Source of the DNA: CAZSHB01 sp964606885
GTDB taxonomy: Bacteria > Babelota > Babeliae > Babelales > CAIQNR01
DNA: 64,000 nucleotides
NCBI GenBank assembly: GCA_964606885.1
Contig: CAZSHB010000001.1
Coordinates: forward strand, 1-64,000
Direction of reading: 5' to 3'
The translations under genes and the position numbers were made by a program. The notes under the pieces were generated by a model. The model searched no databases. It had not been told where the DNA came from and saw nothing but the letters and a program-made list of their open reading frames with translations. Below, one piece after another: positions 15,488-25,722 of the stretch (within the stretch, counting starts at the first letter, position 1; each line of letters opens with the position of its first letter).

Positions 15488-18244
15488 CTAAAATATAAAT
15501 GACTGTTTATCGTTGTTATTGCCTTGATCGTTAGATGAGTCAAAACCAAACGGCTCATCGTCCATCAGCACAGATGCTAATGAGCTTTGATCGTCATCAA
15601 AAGAAAGCTTTTCTGAGCTTTCTTCTTGTTCTTGAACATCTTCTTGATCAGCCATGTCAACAACGCCTACTGCATCATCTTGAGCATCTGCAGCAGCATC
15701 AAAAGACAATCCGTCCGCATCGCCTGCATCCATTTTTATGGCCGGCTTCATACCACCAGAGCCTGATGTTGAGTCATCCGCGTCTGGTAGTTTTGCGTTC
15801 TGACTATTTTCATCTATAAACGCAACCACTGATGACAAGTAACGATCATCGTCAAGACGAATCAGACGAACACCTTTTGCTTGTCTACCCATGGTACGAA
15901 TTTCTGTTGGTAACAGATGGATAATCTTACCAGAATCGTCAATCAACAAGATGTGTGAATTATCATCAACCAAAACCAACCCGATCGCTTCGCCGTTACG
16001 TTTATCGGTAGGAATGGTTCTTACACCCACGCCACCACGATGCGCAACTCTAAAGTCGGTCACACGTGTACGTTTACCGTACCCGCCTGATGTTGCAAAC
16101 AGTAAATCTTTTTCATCGCTATCGATAACTTCACAACCAACCACATAGTCACCCTTACGCAGACGAATACCACGTACACCAGCCGCTTGACGGCCCATAC
16201 TACGTACTTCATCTTCTTTAAAGCGAATACCTTGACCGTAGGCTGTTGCAATCACAATATCATCTTTACCTGAGCTCACACGGCAGAATGCAAGTTCGTC
16301 ATCATCACGCAGCGTTAATGCACGGATACCTGATACACGAATCTTTGCAAACGCAGCAGCATCAGTTTTCTTGATAACGCCTTGCTTGCTGACCATAACA
16401 ATTTGCTTGTTACCCATACCACGCATACAGAGTAGTTTTACCACTTTTTCGTTTTCACCAAGCGGCAGCAAGTTAATAACTGCACGGCCTTTTGAGGTTC
16501 GAGAGCCTTCTACCACTTCGTAAACGGACATACTGTACACACGGCCTAAGCTGGTGAAGAATAGAAGTTCATCATGGTTTTTTGCAACAAACAGATCTTG
16601 AATGACATCGTCAAACTCATCCAGTTTTTGCATACCCATTTTACCTTTACCACCACGGTGTTGTACTTCGTAGGTGTGCAGAGGTACACGCTTGATATAC
16701 CCTTTGCCAGTCAACGTTACCACCACTTCATCATCAGGAATTAAATCTTGATCGGTAAGCGATGTATAACTGTCTTCAATCTTGGTACGACGAGGGTTAT
16801 TGTAATCTGCTTTAATAGCAATAAGTTCTAATTCGATCTCTTTTTTCAGCACATGTCTGTGTTCAAGAACAGATTCTAGATACGTAACCGACTTTTTAAT
16901 TTCAGTAATTTCTGCATGGATCTTTTCTTGTTCCATACCGGTTAAACGTTGCAAGCGCATTTCAAGAATTGCTTTACCTTGCGCATCTGTTAACCCAAAC
17001 TCACCTGACAAACTAAAAATAGCTTCTTCTGCCGATTGAGACGCTTTAATCAGTTTAACCACTGCATCTATATTTTTTAAGGCAACAATAAAACCTTCAA
17101 GTAAATGCTCACGCGCTTTTGCTTTATCTAAATCAAACACGGTGCGGCGATATACCACTGTTTCGCGGTGCAGCAAGAACTGTTTAACAAGCTCACGTAA
17201 ACTAAACACGCGTGGGCAGTTATCAAGAAGACCAAGCATCAAAATAGAAAGCGATGTTTGGAGCGTTGTGTTCTTATACAGTTGGTTTAAAACCACTTCT
17301 GGATTTTCTGAACGCTTCACTTCGATCACTAAACGCATACCGCGTCTATCAGATTCATCTCTAATATTAGAAATGCCTTCGATAACTTTTTCTTTTACAA
17401 GTTCGGCAATCTTAATAATCAATTCTGCTTTATTAACTTGGTACGGTAATTCCGTAATGATAATAGCAGGACCTTTTTTAGTTTCTTGAATTTCGGTTAC
17501 TGCGCGCAACATAACGCTGCCACGGCCCGTTTTATACGCTTTGATAATTCCTGCACGTCCACAGATGATACCACCTGTTGGAAAATCTGGAGCAGGAATA
17601 AGATCCATAATTGCTTCGTCAGACAGTGTTTCGTCAGCAAGTAATGCAAGACACGCATCAATCACTTCACCCAAATTGTGAGGCGGAATGTTAGTTGCCA
17701 TACCAACTGCGATACCTGAAGTACCGTTAATCAGTAAGTTTGGTAAACGGCTTGGTAAGATTACAGGTTCAACTGAAGAGTCATCATAGTTGGGTACAAA
17801 CTGAACCGTATTTTTATCAATATCGGCTAAAATTTCTTGGCTGATTTTTTCCATACGAACTTCGGTGTAACGCATAGCAGCTGCGTTGTCACCATCGACA
17901 GAACCCCAGTTCCCTTGGCCATCAAGTAACGGGTAACGCTTTGCAAATTCTTGCACCATACCAATCATGGTATTGTACACCGCTTGGTCACCATGTGGAT
18001 GGTATTTACCAAGAACGTCACCAACCACATGTACTGATTTTCTGTACGGTTTGTTATGGTGATATCCTAACTCATGCATAGCATAAAGTACGCGGCGATG
18101 TACCGGTTTAAGACCATCGCGCACGTCAGGAATGGCACGACTGACCACCACCGACATGGCATAATCTAAAAAGGAATTTTTTAACTCATCTTCAATCAGA
18201 ACTGGTCTGGTTTTTGTTTGCAATTTTTGGTTTATGTCAGCCAT
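15488..18244 (-). CDS. gyrA: DNA gyrase subunit A
   Basis: GyrA cleaves and religates DNA to introduce negative supercoils with GyrB and ATP. The 918-residue protein has the breakage-reunion domain with catalytic Tyr126 (AAAMRYTEVRM) and a C-terminal beta-pinwheel with the GyrA box QHRGGKG, which separates it from ParC. The last ~80 residues are a very acidic, Ser/Asp/Gln-rich tail. In the quinolone pocket the usual Ser83 and Asp87 (E. coli numbering) are Gln87 and Asn91 here (HPHGDQAVYNT). It is divergent from lepA with 199 bases between. Confidence 0.97.
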   Translation of the reverse strand: MADINQKLQTKTRPVLIEDELKNSFLDYAMSVVVSRAIPDVRDGLKPVHRRVLYAMHELGYHHNKPYRKSVHVVGDVLGKYHPHGDQAVYNTMIGMVQEFAKRYPLLDGQGNWGSVDGDNAAAMRYTEVRMEKISQEILADIDKNTVQFVPNYDDSSVEPVILPSRLPNLLINGTSGIAVGMATNIPPHNLGEVIDACLALLADETLSDEAIMDLIPAPDFPTGGIICGRAGIIKAYKTGRGSVMLRAVTEIQETKKGPAIIITELPYQVNKAELIIKIAELVKEKVIEGISNIRDESDRRGMRLVIEVKRSENPEVVLNQLYKNTTLQTSLSILMLGLLDNCPRVFSLRELVKQFLLHRETVVYRRTVFDLDKAKAREHLLEGFIVALKNIDAVVKLIKASQSAEEAIFSLSGEFGLTDAQGKAILEMRLQRLTGMEQEKIHAEITEIKKSVTYLESVLEHRHVLKKEIELELIAIKADYNNPRRTKIEDSYTSLTDQDLIPDDEVVVTLTGKGYIKRVPLHTYEVQHRGGKGKMGMQKLDEFDDVIQDLFVAKNHDELLFFTSLGRVYSMSVYEVVEGSRTSKGRAVINLLPLGENEKVVKLLCMRGMGNKQIVMVSKQGVIKKTDAAAFAKIRVSGIRALTLRDDDELAFCRVSSGKDDIVIATAYGQGIRFKEDEVRSMGRQAAGVRGIRLRKGDYVVGCEVIDSDEKDLLFATSGGYGKRTRVTDFRVAHRGGVGVRTIPTDKRNGEAIGLVLVDDNSHILLIDDSGKIIHLLPTEIRTMGRQAKGVRLIRLDDDRYLSSVVAFIDENSQNAKLPDADDSTSGSGGMKPAIKMDAGDADGLSFDAAADAQDDAVGVVDMADQEDVQEQEESSEKLSFDDDQSSLASVLMDDEPFGFDSSNDQGNNNDKQSFIF

Positions 18245-18443
18245 ACCCTGTACCCTTTGTTGATCTTAATTTTTTACGAGCCTACTCTCTTTTTTAACGT
18301 CGTTTAGAATAACCCGAATACCCTACAAAGACAAGTAAACACGGCCCAAACTCAAGAAGATTTGTAGCCCACAGCAATTTACAAGTTGCCACGCTTCTCT
18401 TATCATAAAGCAATAACTCCCTAACATAACCGGTAAAAAATTA

Positions 18444-20267
18444 ATGAAATTAACTAAAGACCTCTTAAAATCTATTCCACCAGAACGAATTAGAAATTTT
18501 TCCATTATTGCGCATATCGATCATGGCAAATCAACCCTCGCCGATCGACTTCTAGAATTCACCGGTACCATTTCTACACGCAAAGGCGCCAACGTACAAT
18601 TTTTGGATAAACTCCAAGTAGAAAAAGAACGCGGTATTACCGTTAAAGCACAAACTGCCTCTATGCTTTATACCTATAAAGGCCAAGACTATTTACTCAA
18701 CTTGATTGACACCCCAGGCCACGTAGATTTCAGTTACGAAGTATCTCGATCACTCTACGCATGCCAAGGTGCACTCTTACTGGTTGATGCATGCCAAGGC
18801 GTACAAGCGCAGACTATGGCAAACTTCTATTTAGCGTTTGACCAAGATTTAACCATTGTCCCGGTGATTAACAAAATCGATATGGCTAATGCTGACATTC
18901 CACGCGTGACCCGAGAACTGGATACGCTCTTTGATTTTAAACCGGAATCTATTTTACTCGCTTCAGCTAAAGCAGGCCTTGGCATTACCGAAATTCTTGA
19001 AACTATCATCACTACTATCCCTGCTCCTAAAGCGCAAGCTGACAAACCACTTAAAGCATTACTGTTTGACTCCTGGTTTGACGAATACCGCGGCGTTATC
19101 TGTTTAGTGACTATAGAAGATGGCGAACTCAAAAAGGGTGACGATATCTCACTTGCCCAATGTGGTGGCAGATACGAAGTCTTAGAAATCGGTCTTATGT
19201 ACCCAGAATTGACCCCTACTGACGCGCTCTATGCGGGCCAAGTAGGATACGTCATTACCGGTATGAAGACGGTTAAAGAAGCGCGTGTGGGCGATACAAT
19301 ATTCCATACAAAATATCCTGTTAAAGCACTGCCCGGTTTTAAATTAGCAAAGCCGATGGTGTTTGCTGGTATCTTCCCTATTGATAGTACCGAGTTTGAA
19401 ATGCTGCGTGATGCGGTTGAAAAACTAACCCTTAACGATGCCAGTGTGTCGGTAGAAAAAAAATCTTCTCCTGCACTTGGTCTTGGATTTAGATGTGGCT
19501 TTTTGGGACTGCTCCACATGGACGTTTTTAAACAACGTCTGGAACAAGAATATAATATGTCCGTTATTGCTACCGCACCAAGCGTACGATACAAACTCAC
19601 GCTTACTAATGGCGAAGAAAACGACATAGAAAACCCATCAGATTTCCCAGAGCGCAACTATATTCAAGAAATTAAAGAACCGATTATTGCGGCAACCATT
19701 ATTGTTCCTACGGAGTTCTTGGGCAACATTATTACCTTATGCCAAAAGAAGCGTGGCGAACAAACCAATATGTCATACTTGGACGAAGGTCGTGTGATTC
19801 TTAAGTATCGTTTACCACTTAACGAAGTTGCTTCAGATTTTTATGATGAACTTAAATCACTCTCATCTGGTTACGCATCGCTTGATTATGAAGAAGCAGG
19901 CTATGAACCAGCCGATTTAGTTAAGATGGACATTTTACTTAATGGTAGAGCAATCGACGCTCTAGCGGTTATTATCCATAGAGAAAGCGCTCACCATGTA
20001 GGCCGTGGTATTGCAGAAAAGTTACGCGCCGTTATTCCACGCCAGTTGTTTGAAGTAGTTATTCAAGCAGCACTAGGATCTAACATTATTGCACGTGAAC
20101 GTGTTGCGCCTTTGCGTAAGAACGTAACTGCAAAATGTTACGGTGGTGATATTAGTAGAAAACGCAAACTTCTTGAAAAGCAAAAAGAAGGTAAAAAGCG
20201 TATGAAGCAAGTTGGTAACGTAGAGATACCACAAGAAGCATTCTTGAGTGTTTTAAAGAAAGACTAA
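18444..20267 (+). CDS. lepA: Elongation factor 4 (LepA), ribosome-associated GTPase
   Basis: LepA is a translational GTPase that acts on stalled or assembling ribosomes. The 607-residue protein has G1 in IAHIDHGKSTLADRL, switch region ERGITVKAQ, G3 DTPGHVDF and G4 NKIDM. It also has domains II-IV and the LepA-specific C-terminal domain (ARERVAPLRKNVTAKCYGGD, then SRKRKLLEKQKEGKKRMK). Length is standard (~600). A terminator follows 24 bases after the stop. Confidence 0.97.
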   Translation: MKLTKDLLKSIPPERIRNFSIIAHIDHGKSTLADRLLEFTGTISTRKGANVQFLDKLQVEKERGITVKAQTASMLYTYKGQDYLLNLIDTPGHVDFSYEVSRSLYACQGALLLVDACQGVQAQTMANFYLAFDQDLTIVPVINKIDMANADIPRVTRELDTLFDFKPESILLASAKAGLGITEILETIITTIPAPKAQADKPLKALLFDSWFDEYRGVICLVTIEDGELKKGDDISLAQCGGRYEVLEIGLMYPELTPTDALYAGQVGYVITGMKTVKEARVGDTIFHTKYPVKALPGFKLAKPMVFAGIFPIDSTEFEMLRDAVEKLTLNDASVSVEKKSSPALGLGFRCGFLGLLHMDVFKQRLEQEYNMSVIATAPSVRYKLTLTNGEENDIENPSDFPERNYIQEIKEPIIAATIIVPTEFLGNIITLCQKKRGEQTNMSYLDEGRVILKYRLPLNEVASDFYDELKSLSSGYASLDYEEAGYEPADLVKMDILLNGRAIDALAVIIHRESAHHVGRGIAEKLRAVIPRQLFEVVIQAALGSNIIARERVAPLRKNVTAKCYGGDISRKRKLLEKQKEGKKRMKQVGNVEIPQEAFLSVLKKD

Positions 20268-20290
20268 AACATCAACTCTCGTGTGATACA

Positions 20291-20323
20291 AAAAAAGGGG
20301 CTTTTAAAAGCCCCTTAATTCTT
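20291..20323 (+). terminator. Intrinsic terminator after lepA
   Basis: The palindromic stem AAGGGGCTTTT / AAAAGCCCCTT is followed by a weak T-rich stretch (TTAATTCTTTC). An A-run on the other side means it may also serve the convergent gene at 20348. Confidence 0.75.
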
Positions 20324-20347
20324 TCAGAATGTTCTAAATATCAAGCC

Positions 20348-20683
20348 TTAAAAAGGTCTAGATTTTTCTTTCTTATATGACACTGTCAGCGTATCAGAAG
20401 GATTTGCTGTAGCCATAGTTCCACCAGCAACGACAAATGATGAAACAGCACACTTCACTGCTGCGTTGCTAACACCTATACAACGCTTGAACAGTGATCC
20501 TTTTGAACTACCAGCAGCCATTAAAGCAAGAGAATAACTCACCAATGCCACACGAATCGAGAAACGAGCTGCTGCAAGAGCACATGCTTCTACACCATCC
20601 GCACGCACAGTTATTTTTTTCTCTGAAGCAGAGATAGTGCCTAAGCTCAATAACAGCGGTAATAAAAATAATTTCTTGTTCAT
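20348..20683 (-). CDS. Small secreted protein with hydrophobic segments
   Basis: This 111-residue protein has a signal peptide (MNKKLFLLPLLLSLGTISAS) and then two moderately hydrophobic Ala/Val/Ser-rich stretches (about residues 33-58 and 72-92). It has two Cys in the second half and a basic end (YKKEKSRPF). No family recognised. It is convergent with lepA across the terminator and downstream of another small secreted gene on the same strand. Confidence 0.58.
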   Translation of the reverse strand: MNKKLFLLPLLLSLGTISASEKKITVRADGVEACALAAARFSIRVALVSYSLALMAAGSSKGSLFKRCIGVSNAAVKCAVSSFVVAGGTMATANPSDTLTVSYKKEKSRPF

Positions 20684-20782
20684 AGTATATCTTTCATAAA
20701 TTAATTAACAATTCCAATAGTAATTATAACATATTAAAAAAGTACGTAAAATGCCCTATTTAAGCTTAAAAAGCCTTGGTTG

Positions 20783-21121
20783 TTACTTTTTAAGAGCCGC
20801 TAGAAACTTTTCTAAATCAACGATTTTGCGCCTATTTTCTTCTTGAAGACTGGCAGTAGATAACCCTTGTGCATCAAAAGCAGTATTAGAATCTAAAGCC
20901 GTTGAAGGTTTTCCCATAAACGCTGCAAATGTTTGAACCCAAAGATCTTTCTGTTGTTCTTTATAACGAGCATCGAGCAAGTAAGCTTTTTTTAAAGCTA
21001 ATTCAAGTGTTGCCATTTCATTAAGTTCAACTGTTGCAGCGTGACCTGGTTGAACGCTTTCTGATGCGTTTAAAGAAGACATGCCACACATACTCAATAT
21101 GAAAAAAAGTCTTTTAGCCAT
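20783..21121 (-). CDS. Small secreted helical protein
   Basis: This 112-residue protein has a signal peptide (MAKRLFFILSMCGMSSLNAS) and a mature part that is mostly helical, with Leu/Lys/Glu-rich stretches at both ends (ELALKKAYLLDARYKEQQKD and RKIVDLEKFLAALKK). AAAGGTGAT precedes the ATG. No domain recognised. It may share a transcript with 20348-20683, from which it is separated by 99 bases. Confidence 0.58.
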   Translation of the reverse strand: MAKRLFFILSMCGMSSLNASESVQPGHAATVELNEMATLELALKKAYLLDARYKEQQKDLWVQTFAAFMGKPSTALDSNTAFDAQGLSTASLQEENRRKIVDLEKFLAALKK

Positions 21122-21411
21122 ATATCACCTTTTTAATTATGTTTATTATTATAGTAATTCTACTTGTGCTATTTAAAAAGCAATTTTAAGAGTATACCTA
21201 TCTAAAAAACAAATCCAAGCGGCAAAAATAAGCTATTTTAGCCACTTTCTCTTAACCAAGCTCAAACAACCATACCGCCACACTCTTCTAATCATACTAT
21301 TTCAAGCTTAATAATAATTTCTATTTGCAAACCATTTGTTTTTTTTAGCAAATAACCTATCCTTATAGATGAATGGAAGAGCGATTAAGCTCAATAGAGC
21401 TGGAGGTTATT

Positions 21412-23949
21412 ATGAATAAAAAATTACTACTTATAGTGAGCCTTGGGCTTTCTATAAACCTTTATCCTTCAGCTAATAAATTTAGAAATATAGAACAACT
21501 TATACAAGACGCAGGTGTTGCAGCTGCGCGTAATGCAGAAGCTGCAAGAATTGCCCAACAACAAGCGTCACATTGTATGCCAAAAAAACCTGTACCATTT
21601 GGCAACATACGTACAGCAGATAGCATTGGCATTCAAGCGCCTCAAAAGCCAACGTTACGTCAACATATTAGTACTATGATTAAACGCCCTGCAAACCCAG
21701 GCCTATTGCCCGTAGTACAACCAGCAAAACCTGATCCCTTTAAAGCTTTTGTAAAACAACAAGCACAAGAACTTAAACAAGCTCAACTCATTGTTGAAGC
21801 TAAAAATGCTCAAAAATTTATAGCGATTGTAGAAGAAGCAGCTGCTCAACAGGCAGCAAAAGAAACCGGCGCTGTACAAGCTATAAAAACACGCACTCCT
21901 AACGCTACCAATAATGCTCTTGTACTGTATCGCCAGCCAAAAAATGTACAAGTACAACAACCAAGCTTAGTTCCTCAACAACCGCGTATACACGTACAAG
22001 CAACTGACATTACTCATCAAGTAAAATTACCAAAACAACCAATTTCAATCCCAGCCACTGGCGCGCAAGCAAAACCAATTACTATTCCCGTACTTCCACC
22101 TGCAACATCAACGCTGCCTAATCCAGGACAATCTACTGCACCACAAGCTGCTGCATTAGCATTGTTACCAAAAGGTAACGCTCTAGGAACGGTACAACCA
22201 ACTACCACCATCAACCAGATTATCGAAGCTGCATACACACTACTTGAACAACCGGGTGCTGGACCAACTCTACGCGTATTTATCGATCTACAAACCCAAC
22301 GTGTTGGTTTTGTATCAGGTGAAATAAAAACTGTGCTTACTAAAGATGCAAGCAAAGAATTTTGTAAAATATTCAAAAATACACCAAAACAATCATTTGC
22401 TTTAGAAATTACTCCCGGTCCTGCTCAACAAACAGGACAACGTCTTTTAACTATAGCGCCCCTTGATATCACACCTAACGCACTCAGAACTATGGAAGCA
22501 CAACTTGCTCGCTTAGAAATAGCTGCAGAAGAAGGCCTCACAGAAGGCGCACTACAACGCATGGAACGACATTTAGAATTAGCAGCAGAAGAACAACAAG
22601 TCGCAAGACCTACTCAAGCTCTAGAAGCTGCTCAAGCAGAACAAGCAGTTGTTGCAGAAGAAGTTGCTACACAAAGAGCGATAGAAAGAATGGAAGCACG
22701 CATAGAACAAGGCGCAGCAGAAGAACAACAAGCAGCAAGACCTGCTGAAAATCAAACTACCAGCTTTTTTAGTAAGATGTTTACTACATTAAAAACCATG
22801 CAAGAAAGAGCAAAAGAAACTCTTCAAGCAGCAAAAAGAAATGTTTTTGAAAGATTTGCAAACTGGCGCGCAACAAGAAATGGTACGCAAACAACACCTC
22901 GCACTCCAGGCGTACGCCCTGCTCCTGCAGCGCAAGCAGAAGGCAGAATTATACCTAATCGTCTAACAACTAACCAAAGAGCAAATCGATTAGGTGTCGC
23001 ACATGCTGTGCATACTGATCAGCCTACAAGAACTTTAACGGCGTCTACAGCTATCCCTAGACCTCGCGTTGCAACAGTTCCTGATCCTCTTATTACTGAT
23101 GGCCCAGAAGAAGACATGATGCTTGACGACGACACAACATACACACCAGCAGCAACCTCTTCAATTCCCTTACGCACAAAACCATTAATGCATGTCACCA
23201 ACCCACATAAACGAGATTTAGTGCGTCCATCTGCTACAAAATCATCAACAACTCCTGAAGCAACCCCAGCTCCTGCTACTACCACCCCTGCTGTTACACC
23301 AGCTGTAACAGCTACTCCAAAACCTGCTACTAAAAAAGCAGAAAAACCTACTAGTAATCAAAAACCACGCAAACCACGCGCTAAATCTTCTGGTACTTCT
23401 ACAAGTCCCGTAACTGGTGGCGTTGATAACACCCAAAAAAATAGTTCCGATGCAAGTGCTGCTGCTCCTGCTGATCAACAAGGCGGACAAGCATACCCAC
23501 AACCAGCACCATTTAGAGATGGATCATCAAACGGTTACCGTCAGCCAGAACGTGCACAATCATACGCTGTAAAAATAGATAACAAACCAATGCAAAGTTC
23601 TGCATATGGTTCTACTGGAACAAGTGATACAAAAATAACATCTGGTGGTGATAACGTAAAAATGGATAAAAAGCCGAGCGCATCAAGCATCATTACTGCT
23701 CCAAGCAGCAACCAACAATCAGAACAAGTTGCTGTACGCCGCACCCCTACCATTAGAAACATGCCAACTGCACCTACACCGAGTTATACTAAAGATGTTG
23801 TTGACCGCACGCCGTATAAATTAACACAACCAGAAGCTCCAAAAAATCAAACAGAAAACAAAACTAATCAGACTACTGAACCAACAAGTTGGTATACCTC
23901 TGCTCTTGAACAGATAAAAAACTTCTTTAGATGGATAACTGGTTCATAA
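21412..23949 (+). CDS. Large secreted low-complexity Gln/Ala/Pro/Thr-rich protein
   Basis: This 845-residue protein has a signal peptide (MNKKLLLIVSLGLSINLYPSA) after a textbook GGAGG site; an in-frame ATG 13 codons upstream lacks such a site. The mature protein is mostly low complexity: Gln/Ala/Lys-rich at residues ~20-200, then a more ordered stretch (~255-350) with RVFIDLQTQRVGFVSGEI. Next comes a Glu/Ala/Gln coiled coil (~360-450) with two related LERHLELAAEEQQ and MEARIEQGAAEEQQ units. A long Thr/Pro/Ser/Ala-rich tail ends in a short hydrophobic WYTSALEQIKNFFRWITGS. Cys is almost absent. It looks like an extended surface or secreted protein. Function unknown. Confidence 0.65.
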   Translation: MNKKLLLIVSLGLSINLYPSANKFRNIEQLIQDAGVAAARNAEAARIAQQQASHCMPKKPVPFGNIRTADSIGIQAPQKPTLRQHISTMIKRPANPGLLPVVQPAKPDPFKAFVKQQAQELKQAQLIVEAKNAQKFIAIVEEAAAQQAAKETGAVQAIKTRTPNATNNALVLYRQPKNVQVQQPSLVPQQPRIHVQATDITHQVKLPKQPISIPATGAQAKPITIPVLPPATSTLPNPGQSTAPQAAALALLPKGNALGTVQPTTTINQIIEAAYTLLEQPGAGPTLRVFIDLQTQRVGFVSGEIKTVLTKDASKEFCKIFKNTPKQSFALEITPGPAQQTGQRLLTIAPLDITPNALRTMEAQLARLEIAAEEGLTEGALQRMERHLELAAEEQQVARPTQALEAAQAEQAVVAEEVATQRAIERMEARIEQGAAEEQQAARPAENQTTSFFSKMFTTLKTMQERAKETLQAAKRNVFERFANWRATRNGTQTTPRTPGVRPAPAAQAEGRIIPNRLTTNQRANRLGVAHAVHTDQPTRTLTASTAIPRPRVATVPDPLITDGPEEDMMLDDDTTYTPAATSSIPLRTKPLMHVTNPHKRDLVRPSATKSSTTPEATPAPATTTPAVTPAVTATPKPATKKAEKPTSNQKPRKPRAKSSGTSTSPVTGGVDNTQKNSSDASAAAPADQQGGQAYPQPAPFRDGSSNGYRQPERAQSYAVKIDNKPMQSSAYGSTGTSDTKITSGGDNVKMDKKPSASSIITAPSSNQQSEQVAVRRTPTIRNMPTAPTPSYTKDVVDRTPYKLTQPEAPKNQTENKTNQTTEPTSWYTSALEQIKNFFRWITGS

Positions 23950-23992
23950 AACTATTGCTTGTACGGATAAAGTTCCGTAAAGTAAGACCACT

Positions 23993-25072
23993 ATGAATAC
24001 TGAAAATAAAGAAAATAACAGCCTCGATCTTACGTTTACTGGTAACATCTTTTTGTTCTACGCGTTCGACCTTGGTGACGATATTGCACTCAACAAAATC
24101 CGCGAAGCTAACATCGTTAAAATATCAAACCGAACCTGGCCAAAATACTTCAAACATTACCACGTTCCTCTTAGCCTTGATATTCCCGTTCCAAAAAACA
24201 CAGTCAAAGCATTACGAGCAAACTTGCACCACTTTGGCGCACTCTCACTCCTGTATAAAATTCCATTCAAAGGCACGCTGGCCGAATTACGTAGCAAACT
24301 CCTAAAACTGGACAGCCACTACCAACAGCACAGCGTGGACGATGCATACAGTATCTATAAAAAAATTAAACCGTGCATCAGCCAAGCAAAGTTTTTCCAC
24401 CATATGACGTCGCACCCTATGATCCACGTAAACCCTCAACAAAACCTTGAAGGTGCACAACTGATCGAACGATTTGGCAGCATTATCGCATCGACCCTAC
24501 GCTTTGAGATGAGTAACATATCATCGTTCCAAAAGAACGAAATCTTACAATCAACCACAGGCTATTACCGCGAAGACGTGGTTATTATCGATACCGAAGC
24601 ATCGTTTATCTACGATGCAGAACCGTACGAACTGTTAGACTTTTTTGAACTTGCGTTAATTCAGCAACTTGAACTGCAGTACTTTGACAAACTGCTCGAT
24701 AAAAAATTGGACGCTGTATACGGACAAGCAACACAAAAAGTATCGCTGTACAACTATCTACCGTTTGTTGGAACGCTCTACGATCCGCTCAGCGAGCTGA
24801 CAAAACTTAAAGTAGATATTTCAGTTATTACTGAACGACTTGATAACAGTATTAGATTAATGGGTGAAGCTTACTATTCTGAAATTTATAGTCTGCTTAT
24901 TAAAAAGTTAGAAGTAGAAAGCTGGCGATCATCAGTTGATAAAAAACTTACGATTGTTCACGATGTGCGTTCTATCTATCAAAGTAAAATTAACACCGTC
25001 CGCGAAGATATGCTTTCGGTGTTAATTATTATGCTAATTATGATCGAAGTATTGATCGGTATTTTAAAATAA
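23993..25072 (+). CDS. RMND1/Rmd1-type DUF155 membrane protein
   Basis: This 359-residue protein fits the DUF155 family, which includes mitochondrial RMND1 and yeast Rmd1 and also has bacterial members. Family features are an N-terminal beta-rich part, a long helical middle, the LEVESWRSSVDKKL block and a single C-terminal membrane helix (about residues 340-358, LSVLIIMLIMIEVLIGIL) preceded by IVHDVRSIYQSKI. Mitochondrial members support translation at the inner membrane; the bacterial role is not established. There is no signal peptide. It is 43 bases after the large secreted gene and abuts grpE, which is convergent. Confidence 0.78.
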   Translation: MNTENKENNSLDLTFTGNIFLFYAFDLGDDIALNKIREANIVKISNRTWPKYFKHYHVPLSLDIPVPKNTVKALRANLHHFGALSLLYKIPFKGTLAELRSKLLKLDSHYQQHSVDDAYSIYKKIKPCISQAKFFHHMTSHPMIHVNPQQNLEGAQLIERFGSIIASTLRFEMSNISSFQKNEILQSTTGYYREDVVIIDTEASFIYDAEPYELLDFFELALIQQLELQYFDKLLDKKLDAVYGQATQKVSLYNYLPFVGTLYDPLSELTKLKVDISVITERLDNSIRLMGEAYYSEIYSLLIKKLEVESWRSSVDKKLTIVHDVRSIYQSKINTVREDMLSVLIIMLIMIEVLIGILK

Positions 25073-25594
25073 CTACTGAGCAACAATCACTTTTGCTACG
25101 CGTAATACTGAGCCTTTGTGCATAAAGCCTCGTTCCATAACATCTACAATCTCACCTGATTGATGTTCTTTAGAAGGAATCTGCGTAACAGCTTCGTGCA
25201 AGGTTGCATCAAAGCGCTGTACATCTTCCATAGGCATTACGTCAAACGTACGTAGAAATTGATACAAAGATTTATGGATAAGTTCAAACCCTGCAAGCCA
25301 CTGTTGAAGCTCAGGGTTATTATTTTTTTTAGACTCTTCAAGGGCACGGTCAAAATTATCAACCACATTAAGCAATCCCAACAAGACATCCATGCGTGCT
25401 TTATCCATCCAAAGAACACGATCTTTTTCTACGCGTACTTTGTAATTCTGAAAATCAGCACCCAGTCTGACAAACTTATCTTTTAAGATGCGTAAATCCG
25501 CATCACAGTAATTAGTTTGCTCTTGAGCCGCCGCTTGCTCTTCTTGCGTTTCTGCTGCTTCTTGTGCTTCGTTTTTATCTTTACCAAAAAACAT
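25073..25594 (-). CDS. grpE: GrpE nucleotide exchange factor
   Basis: GrpE releases ADP from DnaK. The 173-residue protein has a disordered acidic/Gln-rich N-terminus, a long helix (DADLRILKDKFVRLGADFQNYKVR), the conserved core DVLLGLLNVVDNFDRAL and a C-terminal beta-domain (HEAVTQIPSKEHQSGEI, GFMHKGSVLRVAKVIVA). Length is usual. dnaK and dnaJ are not adjacent. No CIRCE or HAIR element was seen upstream. The stop codon lies directly against the end of the convergent DUF155 gene. Confidence 0.95.
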   Translation of the reverse strand: MFFGKDKNEAQEAAETQEEQAAAQEQTNYCDADLRILKDKFVRLGADFQNYKVRVEKDRVLWMDKARMDVLLGLLNVVDNFDRALEESKKNNNPELQQWLAGFELIHKSLYQFLRTFDVMPMEDVQRFDATLHEAVTQIPSKEHQSGEIVDVMERGFMHKGSVLRVAKVIVAQ

Positions 25595-25722
25595 AGATCT
25601 TCTTTCTGTTATATATTTTTTTTATTTTTATTTATAAGCAATCCTAGAAAAAACCAGTATAACAAAGGACTTTTCCAAGACAAGTCAGCTTTTTAAAAGT
25701 GAATTAACTAATATCTTTACTT

